From Paludibacteraceae bacterium (GTDB lineage Bacteria; Bacteroidota; Bacteroidia; Bacteroidales; Paludibacteraceae): a DNA stretch of 64,000 bases. Below, piece after piece: positions 28,607 through 37,130 of the stretch. The stretch's first letter is position 1; each line of letters starts with the position of its first letter. Both the position numbers and the translations under genes were made by a program. The notes below the pieces were generated by a model that was not told where the DNA came from, did no database searches, and saw only the letters and a list, made by a program, of their open reading frames with translations. Location of the stretch: assembly GCA_017647145.1 (NCBI GenBank), contig JAGCLD010000023.1, forward strand, positions 1 through 64,000, in the 5' to 3' direction.

Positions 28607-29941
28607 ATGAGAATTTGTATTGTTGGTGCAGGTGAAGTGGGTACACACTTGGCAAAATTGTTGGCCAGAGAAAATATAGAAATAGTACTTCTGGATGACT
28701 CGTCAGAAAGACTAAAAGACATAGAGGCAAATCATGACTTGCTGACCTATGTGGGTTCACCTACCTCCATCAAAGACTTGAAAGAAATAGGGGTGGATGA
28801 TGCAGACTTGTTTGTAGCAGTTACGCCTCATGAAAGTGTCAACATGACGGCGTGTATGTGGGCATCAAATCTGGGTGCGAAGAAAACGCTCGCTCGGGTG
28901 GATAATTATGAGTATATGCAACCCAAAAATAAAGAGTTTTTTAAGAAACTTGGTGTGGACTATCTCATTTATCCGGAAATGTTGGCTGGTAAGGAGATAG
29001 CCGAGTCCATTGAGACAAATTGGTTTCGTAATCATCTCTCGTTTGCAGATGGCCAATTGGAAATGTTGGTGGTGAAAGTGCGCGAAAATTCGAAGATAGT
29101 AAATATTAAGTTTAAAACCGGTTTTTTTAATCACGATAAGTATAGGATTGTTGCGATTAAGCGCAAGAACGAAACCATCATACCTCGAGGAGATGATGAG
29201 GTGTTGCCCAATGACTTGGTGTGCTTCGTGACAATGGCAAATAATAGAGATTTTGTTCGAGAAGAGGCAGGTAAAGAGTTGGTGGAGATTAAGAATGTGA
29301 TGTGTATGGGTGGTAGTCGTATTATACAGAATGCGGTTAAGATGCTGCCTAAGGATATTAATATCAAACTCTTGGAAAGAGACCGTGAAAAGAGCTTCTT
29401 GCTATCGGAGAAGATGGATAATGCGCTCATCATCAATGCGGATGGTAGAAATATGGAAGCTCTCAGACAAGAGGGTATTCAAGATATGGATGCGTTTATC
29501 TCAGTGACGGGTAATTCAGAAGCTAACATCTTGGCATGCTTAGCGGCTAAACAAATGGGAGTGGGTAAAACCATAGCGGAGGTAGAGAATATTGACTATA
29601 TACCGCTTGCGGAAGAATTGGATATTGGTACGGTTCTCAATAAGAAAATGATTGCTGCGAGTTATATCTATCAACTCACTTTGGATGCTGCTGTGACTAA
29701 TGTGCGTCACTTGACGAGTGCTGATGCTGAGGTGGTTGAGTTTATTGTTGTGCCGGGATCGAAGATTACACGTCACAAAGTGAAAGACCTCAGTTTGCCT
29801 AATCAAGTGAATATCGGAGGTCTTATTCGTAATGGCGAGCCCATGTTGGTGAATGGTAATACGCTGATTATGCCTAATGATAGGGTGGTGGTGTTCTGCA
29901 CGGCAGAGGTGATTCGCAAAGTGGAGAAATTCTTTAATTGA
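28607..29941 (+). CDS. trkA: Trk K+ uptake regulator TrkA
   Basis: Cytosolic ring-forming regulator of the TrkH channel, 444 residues. It has two repeats of RCK_N plus RCK_C. The first Rossmann motif is IVGAGEVGTHLAKLL (residues 3-17); the second is CMGGSRIIQNAVKML (about 229-243), a looser version. It binds NAD(H)/ATP and gates potassium entry. Only 3 nt separate it from trkH, so they are translated together. Confidence 0.95.
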   Translation: MRICIVGAGEVGTHLAKLLARENIEIVLLDDSSERLKDIEANHDLLTYVGSPTSIKDLKEIGVDDADLFVAVTPHESVNMTACMWASNLGAKKTLARVDNYEYMQPKNKEFFKKLGVDYLIYPEMLAGKEIAESIETNWFRNHLSFADGQLEMLVVKVRENSKIVNIKFKTGFFNHDKYRIVAIKRKNETIIPRGDDEVLPNDLVCFVTMANNRDFVREEAGKELVEIKNVMCMGGSRIIQNAVKMLPKDINIKLLERDREKSFLLSEKMDNALIINADGRNMEALRQEGIQDMDAFISVTGNSEANILACLAAKQMGVGKTIAEVENIDYIPLAEELDIGTVLNKKMIAASYIYQLTLDAAVTNVRHLTSADAEVVEFIVVPGSKITRHKVKDLSLPNQVNIGGLIRNGEPMLVNGNTLIMPNDRVVVFCTAEVIRKVEKFFN

Positions 29942-29944
29942 TGT

Positions 29945-31411
29945 ATGACACGTACGTTTAACTTTAAAATAGTCTGGTTCTCGCTGGGGGCTTTGCTGGT
30001 TATTGAGGCTCTGTTTATGTTTCTTACGTTGGGGATTTCGTTCCTCTATGGAGAAAGTGACTTTATGGCCATCCTGTATGCGGCTCTCATTACTTTAGGA
30101 GTTGGCGTATTGGGTTTGTTAGTAGGCAGACGAAATGATAAGCGTTTGGGTAAACGAGAAGGATATATCATTGTGGCTTCCGTATGGGTGGTGTTCTCTC
30201 TTTTTGGTCTGTTGCCTTACTATTTTAGTGGAGCTATCCCTCATTATACGAATGCTTTCTTTGAAACGATATCTGGATTTACTACGACAGCAGCTTCAGT
30301 TGTGGAGGATGTAGAAAGCCTTTCGCATGGAATGTTGTTTTGGCGTTCACTTACCAACTGGCTCGGAGGTATGGGAATCATCGTGCTTTCATTGGCTATC
30401 TTTCCCTTCTTGGGTGTGGGTGGGATGAGTCTTTTTACGGCAGAAGTGACGGGGGCGACTTATGAGAAAATACGTCCGAAAATGAAAGATACTGCTAAGT
30501 ATCTCTGGGGGATGTATCTTTTGCTTACTGTTGCCGAGGCTGTGCTGTTGCGTGTATGTGGTATGGGGTGGTTTGATGCGGTCTGTCATTCGTTTACTAC
30601 TATTTCTACAGGCGGATTTTCTACTAAGAATGCCGGCGTTGCTGCTTATGGAGCTGGAGTGCATTATGTGGTCTTGCTGTTTATGATTGTAGGTGGGATT
30701 AATTTCACTCTCTTATATTTCCTCTTTAAAGGAAAGTTAAATCGTTTGCGTGAAGATGAAGAGTTGAAGTGGTATGTGAATGCTATTGTTTTGTTCTCGT
30801 TTATTGCAACTGTGGTGTTGATTGTCTTTTCGGATACGCAGAATTGGAGAATGTGGGAGGCTTCTTTCCGACAGGCTACTTTTAATGTCGTGGCATTGAT
30901 TACTACTACGGGTTTTGCCGGATTTGACTATACTTTATGGCCGTCTATTCTGCCCTTGTTGATGTTTCTTCTTTATTTTACGGGTGGTTCGGCCGGTTCT
31001 ACTTCGGGAGGTATTAAGTGGAGTAGAATTGCCTTTTTGTGTAAGAATGTTTTATGCGAATATAAGCGCAGAATACATCCTAATGCTATCATACCGGTGC
31101 GTCTGAATGGCAAGGTGATTAATTCAGGTGTGGCTAATGGCATCACGGCGTTTATAGCTATTTACCTTGGACTTATTGTGGTGGGTACAGTGGTGTGTGT
31201 GTTGTCGGGACTCTCGCCAACGGAAGCCTTAGGAGCAGTGACTGCTAGTATTGGTAATGTGGGGCCTGGCTTAGGGGCGTCGGGACCTGCGGGCAACTAT
31301 GCCATGATGCCGGAGATTGTGAAGTGGATATTAGCTGTATATATGCTTTTGGGGAGGTTAGAGTTGTTTACGGTCATGTTGATATTTACTCCGGCTTTTT
31401 GGAGAAAATAA
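29945..31411 (+). CDS. trkH: Trk K+ transporter TrkH
   Basis: Inner-membrane potassium channel subunit of 488 residues. Four pore repeats with selectivity-filter segments SGFTTTAASV, TISTGGFST, TTTGFAGFD and ASIGNVGPGLG are visible. The long 11-helix N-terminal part is typical. Last gene of the unit: the stop codon touches a bidirectional terminator that separates it from the convergent tRNA-Ala gene. Confidence 0.96.
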   Translation: MTRTFNFKIVWFSLGALLVIEALFMFLTLGISFLYGESDFMAILYAALITLGVGVLGLLVGRRNDKRLGKREGYIIVASVWVVFSLFGLLPYYFSGAIPHYTNAFFETISGFTTTAASVVEDVESLSHGMLFWRSLTNWLGGMGIIVLSLAIFPFLGVGGMSLFTAEVTGATYEKIRPKMKDTAKYLWGMYLLLTVAEAVLLRVCGMGWFDAVCHSFTTISTGGFSTKNAGVAAYGAGVHYVVLLFMIVGGINFTLLYFLFKGKLNRLREDEELKWYVNAIVLFSFIATVVLIVFSDTQNWRMWEASFRQATFNVVALITTTGFAGFDYTLWPSILPLLMFLLYFTGGSAGSTSGGIKWSRIAFLCKNVLCEYKRRIHPNAIIPVRLNGKVINSGVANGITAFIAIYLGLIVVGTVVCVLSGLSPTEALGAVTASIGNVGPGLGASGPAGNYAMMPEIVKWILAVYMLLGRLELFTVMLIFTPAFWRK

Positions 31412-31439
31412 AAAAGCGAGTGTGTTTAACTCGCTTTTT
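31411..31439. terminator. Bidirectional terminator between trkH and tRNA-Ala
   Basis: AAAAAGCGAG (31411-31420), loop TGTGTTTAA, CTCGCTTTTT (31430-31439). The A and T runs serve both strands. Confidence 0.9.
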
Positions 31440-31440
31440 G

Positions 31441-31514
31441 TGGAGCATAGCGGACTCGAACCGCTCACCTCGACACTGCCAGTGTCGCGCTCTAGCCAGA
31501 TGAGCTAATGCCCC
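31441..31514 (-). tRNA. tRNA-Ala (GGC)
   Basis: Minus-strand cloverleaf of 74 nt. The anticodon loop CTGGCAG reads GGC, and the acceptor stem GGGGCAT/ATGCTCC contains the G3-U70 wobble pair that identifies alanine tRNA. Discriminator A; CCA not encoded. Confidence 0.96.
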
Positions 31515-31526
31515 GTAAAGACATTG

Positions 31527-31557
31527 CAAAGGTACAACAAACGAGTGAAATATGCAA
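31527..31557 (-). promoter_or_regulatory. Promoter of tRNA-Ala
   Basis: Minus-strand TACCTTTG (31534-31527) and TTGC (31557-31554), spacer 19 nt. Confidence 0.8.
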
Positions 31558-31646
31558 AAAGTGAATTTTTGTTTATTTTGCTACCGGTGAGTTAAGAGAA
31601 TTTGATAGTGGTTTATTATTAATTTATACGTGAATATTTGACCTAG

Positions 31647-31949
31647 ATGGCAAAATACATCATTAATGTTACTTTTTGTGTAGAACAATCCTATGTGGCA
31701 GCATGGAAGAATTGGCTTAATCAGTATTTCCTTCCATCTATTGATGGGAGTTTTCATCATGCGAAAAATATGCGGGTGATGACGCATGTTGAACCTGGAA
31801 TTAACAACTTCTCTGTGCAACATGAAGTGGATGATTTTCATTCTCTTACGCTCTGGAAACAGAATTATGAAGAACAGATGAAAGCTGAACTTTTTAAGCG
31901 ATTTGGGCAACATGTGCTGACATTTACTACTTTCTTGGAATTACTCTAA
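31647..31949 (+). CDS. DUF4286 family protein
   Basis: Soluble protein of 100 residues with a ferredoxin-like pattern (INVTFCVEQSYVAAWKNWL ... TLWKQNYEEQMKAELFKRFGQHVLTF). It belongs to the Bacteroidetes family DUF4286; function unknown. It sits 4 nt before ruvC, an arrangement I believe is common in the group, but nothing in the sequence ties it to DNA repair. Confidence 0.85.
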   Translation: MAKYIINVTFCVEQSYVAAWKNWLNQYFLPSIDGSFHHAKNMRVMTHVEPGINNFSVQHEVDDFHSLTLWKQNYEEQMKAELFKRFGQHVLTFTTFLELL

Positions 31950-31953
31950 ACAA

Positions 31954-32520
31954 ATGAATATACAGCAGGAAGATACACTTATCTTAGGAGTTGACCCGGG
32001 AACTAATTTCTTGGGGTATGGTTTGCTGAAGATTAGCAAAGGCAAGGCTGAAATGGTGGCTATGGGCGTTGTGGATCTGCACAAATATAAAGACCATTAT
32101 CAGAAACTTCAACGTATTTTTACACGACTTCTTTCGATTATAGATGAGTTTCATCCAACAGAACTTGCTATTGAGGCACCCTTTTTTGGTAAGAATGTTC
32201 AGTCAATGCTCAAGTTGGGAAGGGCTCAAGGGGTAGCAATGTCGGCTGCGCTCTATCGCCAACTCTCTATAACGGAATATGCTCCCTTGAAGGTTAAAAT
32301 GGCTATCACAGGTAATGGTGCTGCGTCTAAAGAGCAAGTTGCTGATATGCTCAGACGCTTTCTTAAGATACCACAAGAACAGATGGATGTCAAACTTGAT
32401 GCTACGGATGCTTTGGCTGTGGCGTATTGTCATTATTTGCAACGTAGTCGGCCGATAACAGATAAACCATATAAGGATTGGAAGGATTTTATCTCAAAAA
32501 ATCCTAAAAGATTACAATAA
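31954..32520 (+). CDS. ruvC: Holliday junction resolvase RuvC
   Basis: Homodimeric endonuclease that resolves four-way junctions with RuvAB, 188 residues. Catalytic acids are placed as expected: Asp in LGVDPGTNFLGYG (first strand), Glu in LAIEAPFFGKNVQSMLKLGRAQG, and the DATDALAVAYCH pair near the C-terminus. Follows the DUF4286 gene by 4 nt. A 113-nt gap precedes the AAA+ gene, with a TATTTTTG box at 32568. Confidence 0.97.
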   Translation: MNIQQEDTLILGVDPGTNFLGYGLLKISKGKAEMVAMGVVDLHKYKDHYQKLQRIFTRLLSIIDEFHPTELAIEAPFFGKNVQSMLKLGRAQGVAMSAALYRQLSITEYAPLKVKMAITGNGAASKEQVADMLRRFLKIPQEQMDVKLDATDALAVAYCHYLQRSRPITDKPYKDWKDFISKNPKRLQ

Positions 32521-32633
32521 GATGGCATGCTGACTATTTCTGCTGACTTTATTTCAAGAAAAAATACTATTTTTGCCGATAGTATTGATGCTTAATAGGG
32601 AAACTAATCTGTTTTTATCTACTACTGAATACT

Positions 32634-33809
32634 ATGGATTCTTTTATACGAACACATAGATACTTGGTTGAACATGTGGAATCACCGGTTCGTCGTCAAT
32701 TGATGGACGAGGTGGATTGGTCGCATCGTCTCATCGGAATCAAGGGAAGCAGAGGAGTGGGAAAGACTACGTTCCTTCTTCAGTATGCCAAAGAACGGTT
32801 TGGTACAAGTCCACAATGCCTATATATCAATTTTAATAACTTCTATTTCACCCAACATACTCTGGTGGAGTTTGCCGGTGAATTCTATAGAAATGGTGGG
32901 CGCACGCTCTTGATTGACCAAACTTTTAAGTATGAAAATTGGTCAAAAGAGCTTCGTCAATGTTATGATCTTTATCCGGAATTGCAAATTATCTTCTCCG
33001 GTTCGTCTGTCATGAGGCTGATTGATGGTAATGCTGACTTGATGGATGTGGTGAAGTCATATAATCTTAGAGGGTTCTCTTTCCGTGAATATCTTAATCT
33101 TCAGGCCGGTACATTGTTTCCTGCATATTCGTTAGAGGATATTCTTAAAAATCATGAGAGGATAGCGGCTGATATTCTCCAGATAGTAAAACCTTTGTGG
33201 TATTTTCCGGATTATCTGCATCATGGGTTTTATCCTTTTTTTCTGGAGAATCGAAATTATTCTGAAAATCTACTGAAAACAATGAATATGATGTTGGAGG
33301 TGGATATACTCTTGATTAAGCAAATTGAGTTGAAATATTTGTCCAAGATACGTAAACTCTTGCATATACTTATGAACACTACTCCTTGCTCGCTTAATGT
33401 GAGTCAGTTGAGCGTGGAGATAGAAACGTCTCGTGCTACTATCATGAACTATATTAAGTATTTGCAAGATGCTCGTTTGCTGAATTTGCTTTATCCGAAA
33501 GATGGCATGTTCCCTAAAAAACCTTCTAGAGTGTTTCTTCATAACACTAATTTGCTTTATGCTGTTTCTGTTGCAAAACCTGATGAACTTAGTGTGATGG
33601 AAACTTATCTCTATAATATGCTCCATTCTCGCTATAAGGTGTATGCAAAGCGTAAGGGTACGACATTCTCTGTGAATGATCATGACTTCTGCGTGTATGC
33701 TTCTGATCAGAGAGTGAAGAAGAATGATCATGTTATTAATGCCATCAGTGGTTTAGAGATTGGTCATAAAAATAATATTCCTCTCTGGCTCTTCGGATTC
33801 TTGTATTGA
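32634..33809 (+). CDS. AAA+ ATPase (AAA_14/DUF4143-like)
   Basis: Protein of 391 residues. Walker A GIKGSRGVGKTTFLLQY (about 36-52), a Walker B-like LLIDQTF where the usual acidic pair is reduced, and a sensor segment IIFSGSSVMRL. The C-terminal half has a winged-helix pattern (SQLSVEIETSRATIMNYIKYLQDARLLN) and a restriction-endonuclease-like end, as in the AAA_14-DUF4143 proteins common in Bacteroidetes. Their role is unclear, with toxin or defence roles suggested for some. Single gene, ended by the hairpin at 34088. No partner gene beside it. Confidence 0.8.
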   Translation: MDSFIRTHRYLVEHVESPVRRQLMDEVDWSHRLIGIKGSRGVGKTTFLLQYAKERFGTSPQCLYINFNNFYFTQHTLVEFAGEFYRNGGRTLLIDQTFKYENWSKELRQCYDLYPELQIIFSGSSVMRLIDGNADLMDVVKSYNLRGFSFREYLNLQAGTLFPAYSLEDILKNHERIAADILQIVKPLWYFPDYLHHGFYPFFLENRNYSENLLKTMNMMLEVDILLIKQIELKYLSKIRKLLHILMNTTPCSLNVSQLSVEIETSRATIMNYIKYLQDARLLNLLYPKDGMFPKKPSRVFLHNTNLLYAVSVAKPDELSVMETYLYNMLHSRYKVYAKRKGTTFSVNDHDFCVYASDQRVKKNDHVINAISGLEIGHKNNIPLWLFGFLY

Positions 33810-33861
33810 TAACAGTGTGCTCCGGCGGGAATATCCTTCTGGGATTTATTGTTGTTCGGTA

Positions 33862-33895
33862 ATAACCTACTAATATCCTACTAATATCCTACTAG
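33862..33895. repeat. 11-bp phased tandem repeat, locus C
   Basis: TAACCTACTAA (33863), TATCCTACTAA (33874), TATCCTACTAG (33885). It is the only structure seen in the gene-free stretch 33810-34142 besides the terminator. The units are the reverse complement type of locus F. Confidence 0.85.
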
Positions 33896-34087
33896 GGTTA
33901 GTACAGTTTGGGCTGTTGAAAGTTGATTGCATTTGTTGTAGTGCATAAGGTGGCTCATGTTTTGAGTTGTAGAATAGTGTGGGTTAGGAATAGTATCGTC
34001 GGATATTATGGATTTCTTTTGCCGGATATTGATGACTTAAATTTGTGTGATTTTCATTCGTTTGAAATTCTTCTTGCATGGTAATAA

Positions 34088-34124
34088 AAAGAGGCAAGTT
34101 CTTGTTCGGAACTTGCCTCTTTTT
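34088..34124. terminator. Bidirectional terminator
   Basis: AAGAGGCAAGTTC (34089-34101), 7-nt loop, GAACTTGCCTCTT (34109-34121), flanked by A and T runs. Serves both the AAA+ gene (plus) and the oxidoreductase operon (minus). Confidence 0.92.
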
Positions 34125-34142
34125 ATAGAGAATAATCAGTGA

Positions 34143-34688
34143 TTAGTTGATTTTCTTAATGAGGTCCATACCCATGTTGATTGCTTTCTCATTGATAGGA
34201 AGCAAGTGATGGTGACGTTCTGGCAATGATTTTTTAAGACCTGCCATTACGTTTTCAATCTTCACGATAGGACGAATTTTCAAATAACCACCCAAGATAA
34301 TCATGTTGAGGGTTTTTTGGTTATTTGTGCGAGTAGCTTCTTCAGTTGCATCAATGCTGTACACTTGAATGTCTGTACGTTCAGGCATGCGTGATAAACC
34401 GTGAGGGTCAACGATGAGTACTCCACCAGGTTTTACAGTTGATTCAAACTTGTCTAATGAAGGTTGATTCAACACAATTGCAGTGTCATATTGATTCAAA
34501 ATTGGTGAACTGATGCGTTCGTCGCTTAAGATTACAGTTACGTTGGCAGTACCACCACGTTGTTCAGGTCCATAAGATGGCATCCAGGATACTTCTTGAC
34601 CTTGTAAGAGACCAGAGTAGGCCAAAATCTTACCCATGGACAAAACTCCTTGTCCACCAAAACCTGCTATAATGATTTCTTCTTTCAT
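34143..34688 (-). CDS. 2-oxoacid:ferredoxin oxidoreductase, gamma subunit
   Basis: Gamma (KorC/VorA-like) subunit of 181 residues: IIAGFGGQGVLSMGKILAYSG at the N-terminus and PSYGPEQRGGTANVTV are the family motifs. It forms part of the enzyme that oxidatively decarboxylates a 2-oxoacid to acyl-CoA and reduces ferredoxin. Last of four genes; 19 nt after the beta subunit, with a terminator downstream. Confidence 0.93.
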   Translation of the reverse strand: MKEEIIIAGFGGQGVLSMGKILAYSGLLQGQEVSWMPSYGPEQRGGTANVTVILSDERISSPILNQYDTAIVLNQPSLDKFESTVKPGGVLIVDPHGLSRMPERTDIQVYSIDATEEATRTNNQKTLNMIILGGYLKIRPIVKIENVMAGLKKSLPERHHHLLPINEKAINMGMDLIKKIN

Positions 34689-34707
34689 ATTGATTCTCTT
34701 TTGGGGA

Positions 34708-35466
34708 TTATTTATCTTTTAAGTCGCCAATAGGATAAGCTTTAAACATGTTTTCAACCATCCATTCGTTAGATTTTGCAGGACTCATTTTCCAGCCGGA
34801 GTTACATGTAGAAACGATTTCTACGAATGAAGTACCTTTGCCTTCCATTGAGTTTTCGAATGCTTTGCGAATTGCTTTTTTAGCTTTTTGAACAGCGGCT
34901 ACTGTGTGAACGCTTTGGCGTGTTACATAGCGGGTTCCTTCTAATTCGGCAACTAACTTAGTGATGTTGAGAGGGTAACCATTGATGGCAGTGTTACGTC
35001 CGTAAGGGCATGTTGCAGTCTTCATACCTTCAAGGGTTGTAGGCGCCATTTGACCACCGGTCATACCATAGATACCATTGTTAATGAAGATGATTGTGAT
35101 GTTTTCACCGCGGTTGCAAGCGTGTATTGTTTCAGCTGTACCAATAGCAGCCAAGTCGCCATCACCTTGATAGGTGAATACGTAACGGTCAGGCCACAAG
35201 CGTTTTACTGCAGTAGCCAATGCTGGTGCACGTCCGTGAGCAGCTTGTTCCCAGTCGATTTCTAAGTAGTTGTAAGCAAATACGGCGCATCCTACAGGAG
35301 CTACACCGATAGTTTTTTCTTGAATGCCCATTTCTTCAATTACCTCAGCGATGAGTTTGTGTACCACACCATGGCTACAACCCGGGCAGTAGTGCATAGG
35401 ATTGTCATTCAAAACGGGAGTCTTGGTATAGACTAAGTTTTCGGGTTTGATAATATCGTTGTTCAT
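34708..35466 (-). CDS. 2-oxoacid:ferredoxin oxidoreductase, beta (TPP) subunit
   Basis: Thiamine diphosphate-binding subunit, 252 residues. It has the cluster and cofactor motifs YCPGCSHG (about 27-34), GDGDLAAIGTAETIHACNRGENITIIFINNGIYGMTGGQ (Mg-TPP loop) and CATTCPYG-like CPYGRN. The Cys residues bind the core [4Fe-4S] cluster. Substrate could be 2-oxoglutarate or 2-oxoisovalerate; motifs alone do not decide. Confidence 0.94.
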   Translation of the reverse strand: MNNDIIKPENLVYTKTPVLNDNPMHYCPGCSHGVVHKLIAEVIEEMGIQEKTIGVAPVGCAVFAYNYLEIDWEQAAHGRAPALATAVKRLWPDRYVFTYQGDGDLAAIGTAETIHACNRGENITIIFINNGIYGMTGGQMAPTTLEGMKTATCPYGRNTAINGYPLNITKLVAELEGTRYVTRQSVHTVAAVQKAKKAIRKAFENSMEGKGTSFVEIVSTCNSGWKMSPAKSNEWMVENMFKAYPIGDLKDK

Positions 35467-35499
35467 TTTGTCGTGTCTTTTAAACGGTTCAACTGAAGG

Positions 35500-36588
35500 T
35501 TAAGCATTGTCTGCTACTAATTTTTCTAAAGCGTTAAGCACTTCATCCGGAGCAGGAATGATACCGCCTAAACGTCCGAATGATTGAACATCTACTTTGC
35601 CGTTTACAGCCAAGCGAACGTCTTCTACCATTTGACCGGCATTCATTTCTACGCAGAGCATACCTTTGCATTTGTTTGCCAAGGCTTTGATCTCTTCTGT
35701 TGGGAATGGCCACAAAGTGATCGGACGTAATACACCAACTTTAAGACCTTTCTCGCGTGCCATTTCCATTGTTTTTTGGCAAATACGTGCGCAAAGTCCG
35801 AATGCTACGATGATGTAGTCTGCGTCTTCGCAGTTGTGCATTTCAACGATTACTTCGTTCTTTTCGATTTCGCGATATTTAGCTTGCAACTTGATGTTGG
35901 TAGCTTCCATTTCTTCAGATTTCAATGCCAAAGAAGTGATTACGTTGCGACCACGTGATGCCGGCTTACCTACGATAGCCCATGGGCAGTTAGCACGAAT
36001 TTCTTCTTCTGTAGCTCTTGGACGTTGTTCAGGAAGAACAACTTTTTCCATCATCTGACCAATAGCACCGTCTGCTAATAGCATAACCGGAGTGCGGTAT
36101 TTGAATGCAAGGTCAAATGCTTTTACTGTGTAGTCAGCCATTTCTTGTACGGTAGATGGGGCTAATGCGATGAGTTTGTAGTCACCGTGTCCGCCACCTT
36201 TCACTGTTTGGAAATAGTCTGCTTGTGAAGGTTGGATAGTTCCTAATCCGGGACCTCCACGCATTACGTTTACTACCACGCATGGGAGCTCAGCGCAAGC
36301 AATGTATGAAATACCTTCTTGCATCAAGCTGACTCCGGGACTTGAAGAACTGGTCATTACTTTTTTACCGGTACATGCTCCACCATACACCATGTTGATA
36401 GAAGAAGTTTCACTTTCTGCTTGAAGCACAACCATACCGGTGGTTTTCCAAGGTTCTTCTTCCATTAAAGTTTCCATCACTTCTGATTGAGGGGTGATAG
36501 GATAACCAAAATAACCGTCGCAACCGCAACGAATAGCTGCTCTGGCAATGGCTTCATTGCCTTTCATTAGTTTTACTTCTTCGCTCAT
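35500..36588 (-). CDS. vorB: 2-oxoacid:ferredoxin oxidoreductase, alpha subunit (VorB/KorA type)
   Basis: Alpha subunit of 362 residues with the pyrimidine-binding domain (GNEAIARAAIRCGCDGYFGYPITPQSEVMETL) and VMTSSSSPGVSLMQEGISYIA. Closest in layout to the proteins annotated VorB in Bacteroidales; a 2-oxoglutarate-specific role is equally possible. The ATG at 36588 is chosen because it forms an ATGA overlap with the ferredoxin stop; a longer frame exists but would lie inside that gene. The beta subunit follows after 33 nt. Confidence 0.92.
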   Translation of the reverse strand: MSEEVKLMKGNEAIARAAIRCGCDGYFGYPITPQSEVMETLMEEEPWKTTGMVVLQAESETSSINMVYGGACTGKKVMTSSSSPGVSLMQEGISYIACAELPCVVVNVMRGGPGLGTIQPSQADYFQTVKGGGHGDYKLIALAPSTVQEMADYTVKAFDLAFKYRTPVMLLADGAIGQMMEKVVLPEQRPRATEEEIRANCPWAIVGKPASRGRNVITSLALKSEEMEATNIKLQAKYREIEKNEVIVEMHNCEDADYIIVAFGLCARICQKTMEMAREKGLKVGVLRPITLWPFPTEEIKALANKCKGMLCVEMNAGQMVEDVRLAVNGKVDVQSFGRLGGIIPAPDEVLNALEKLVADNA

Positions 36589-36809
36589 AGTTTTGCTCTG
36601 TAAATAGTTAAACACCCATCGGGACATACTCTACCGCAAGCGGCGCACCCGATACAATCAGATTCGTTTTGCATGTACACGTAATTGTACCCCTTAGTAT
36701 TGGCTTGTGCTGACATCGCCAAAACGTTAGAGGGACATGCTACTACGCAGAGTTCGCAGCCTTTGCAGCGCTCTGTGTTTACAACTACTGTTCCTTTAAA
36801 TTTTGCCAT
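36585..36809 (-). CDS. 2-oxoacid oxidoreductase delta subunit, 2[4Fe-4S] ferredoxin
   Basis: Protein of 74 residues with two complete [4Fe-4S] motifs, CKGCELCVVACP (15-26) and CIGCAACGRVCP (52-63). First gene of the operon; it passes electrons from the TPP subunit to soluble ferredoxin. Stop and start overlap with the alpha subunit (ATGA). A minus 7/minus 33 pair lies just upstream. Confidence 0.95.
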   Translation of the reverse strand: MAKFKGTVVVNTERCKGCELCVVACPSNVLAMSAQANTKGYNYVYMQNESDCIGCAACGRVCPDGCLTIYRAKL

Positions 36810-36834
36810 TTGAGTATCAGATTAGTTAATGTGC

Positions 36835-36865
36835 CGAAATTACTTTTTTTTTATAAATGGCGCAA
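36835..36865 (-). promoter_or_regulatory. Promoter of 2-oxoacid oxidoreductase operon
   Basis: Minus-strand TAATTTCG (36842-36835, one mismatch to TAnnTTTG) and TTGC (36865-36862), spacer 19 nt. Confidence 0.6.
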
Positions 36866-36918
36866 GTTTTTTTGTGTTAATTTTTTAGAAAAGTGTAGTT
36901 TTTTTACTTTTGCTTTCA

Positions 36919-37094
36919 GAGTGAAAGTTATTTGCTATTTATTCTTGTTGCATGTAGTTATTAATGGTGATATTGTGTCGGTTTGTGATGTGTTAAAATG
37001 CAAGTGGGGTGGCGTAGAACAACAGGAAATGTGTTGTAAAACAGACTATCCCCCAAAATTCCTTTCCGGAATTATGGGGGATAAGTGTTTTTTT
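36919..37094 (+). ncRNA. Candidate small RNA (promoter plus terminator, no gene)
   Basis: In the 320-nt gap between the ferredoxin gene and pgi (both minus), the plus strand has TACTTTTG at 36905-36912. At 37048-37082 there is a 15-bp stem (ATCCCCCAAAATTCC with one mismatch), followed by seven T. The minus 33 region is only TTTT. An open frame covers 36810-37115, but it starts before the promoter and looks noncoding. The hairpin might instead be the pgi terminator, although the T run lies on the wrong side for that. Confidence 0.4.
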
Positions 37095-37130
37095 GTTGTC
37101 AACTTGATGTTGTGACCTTATTTGTTAAGG

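Noticed and set aside
32634..33809. Defence-system gene call for the AAA+ ATPase
   Set aside because: No partner nuclease, toxin or antitoxin lies beside it; the family is widespread and mostly uncharacterised.
36810..37115. Plus-strand open frame of 101 codons opposite the oxidoreductase promoter
   Set aside because: Low-complexity Phe/Lys/Cys translation, begins before the only plausible promoter, and covers an intrinsic terminator.
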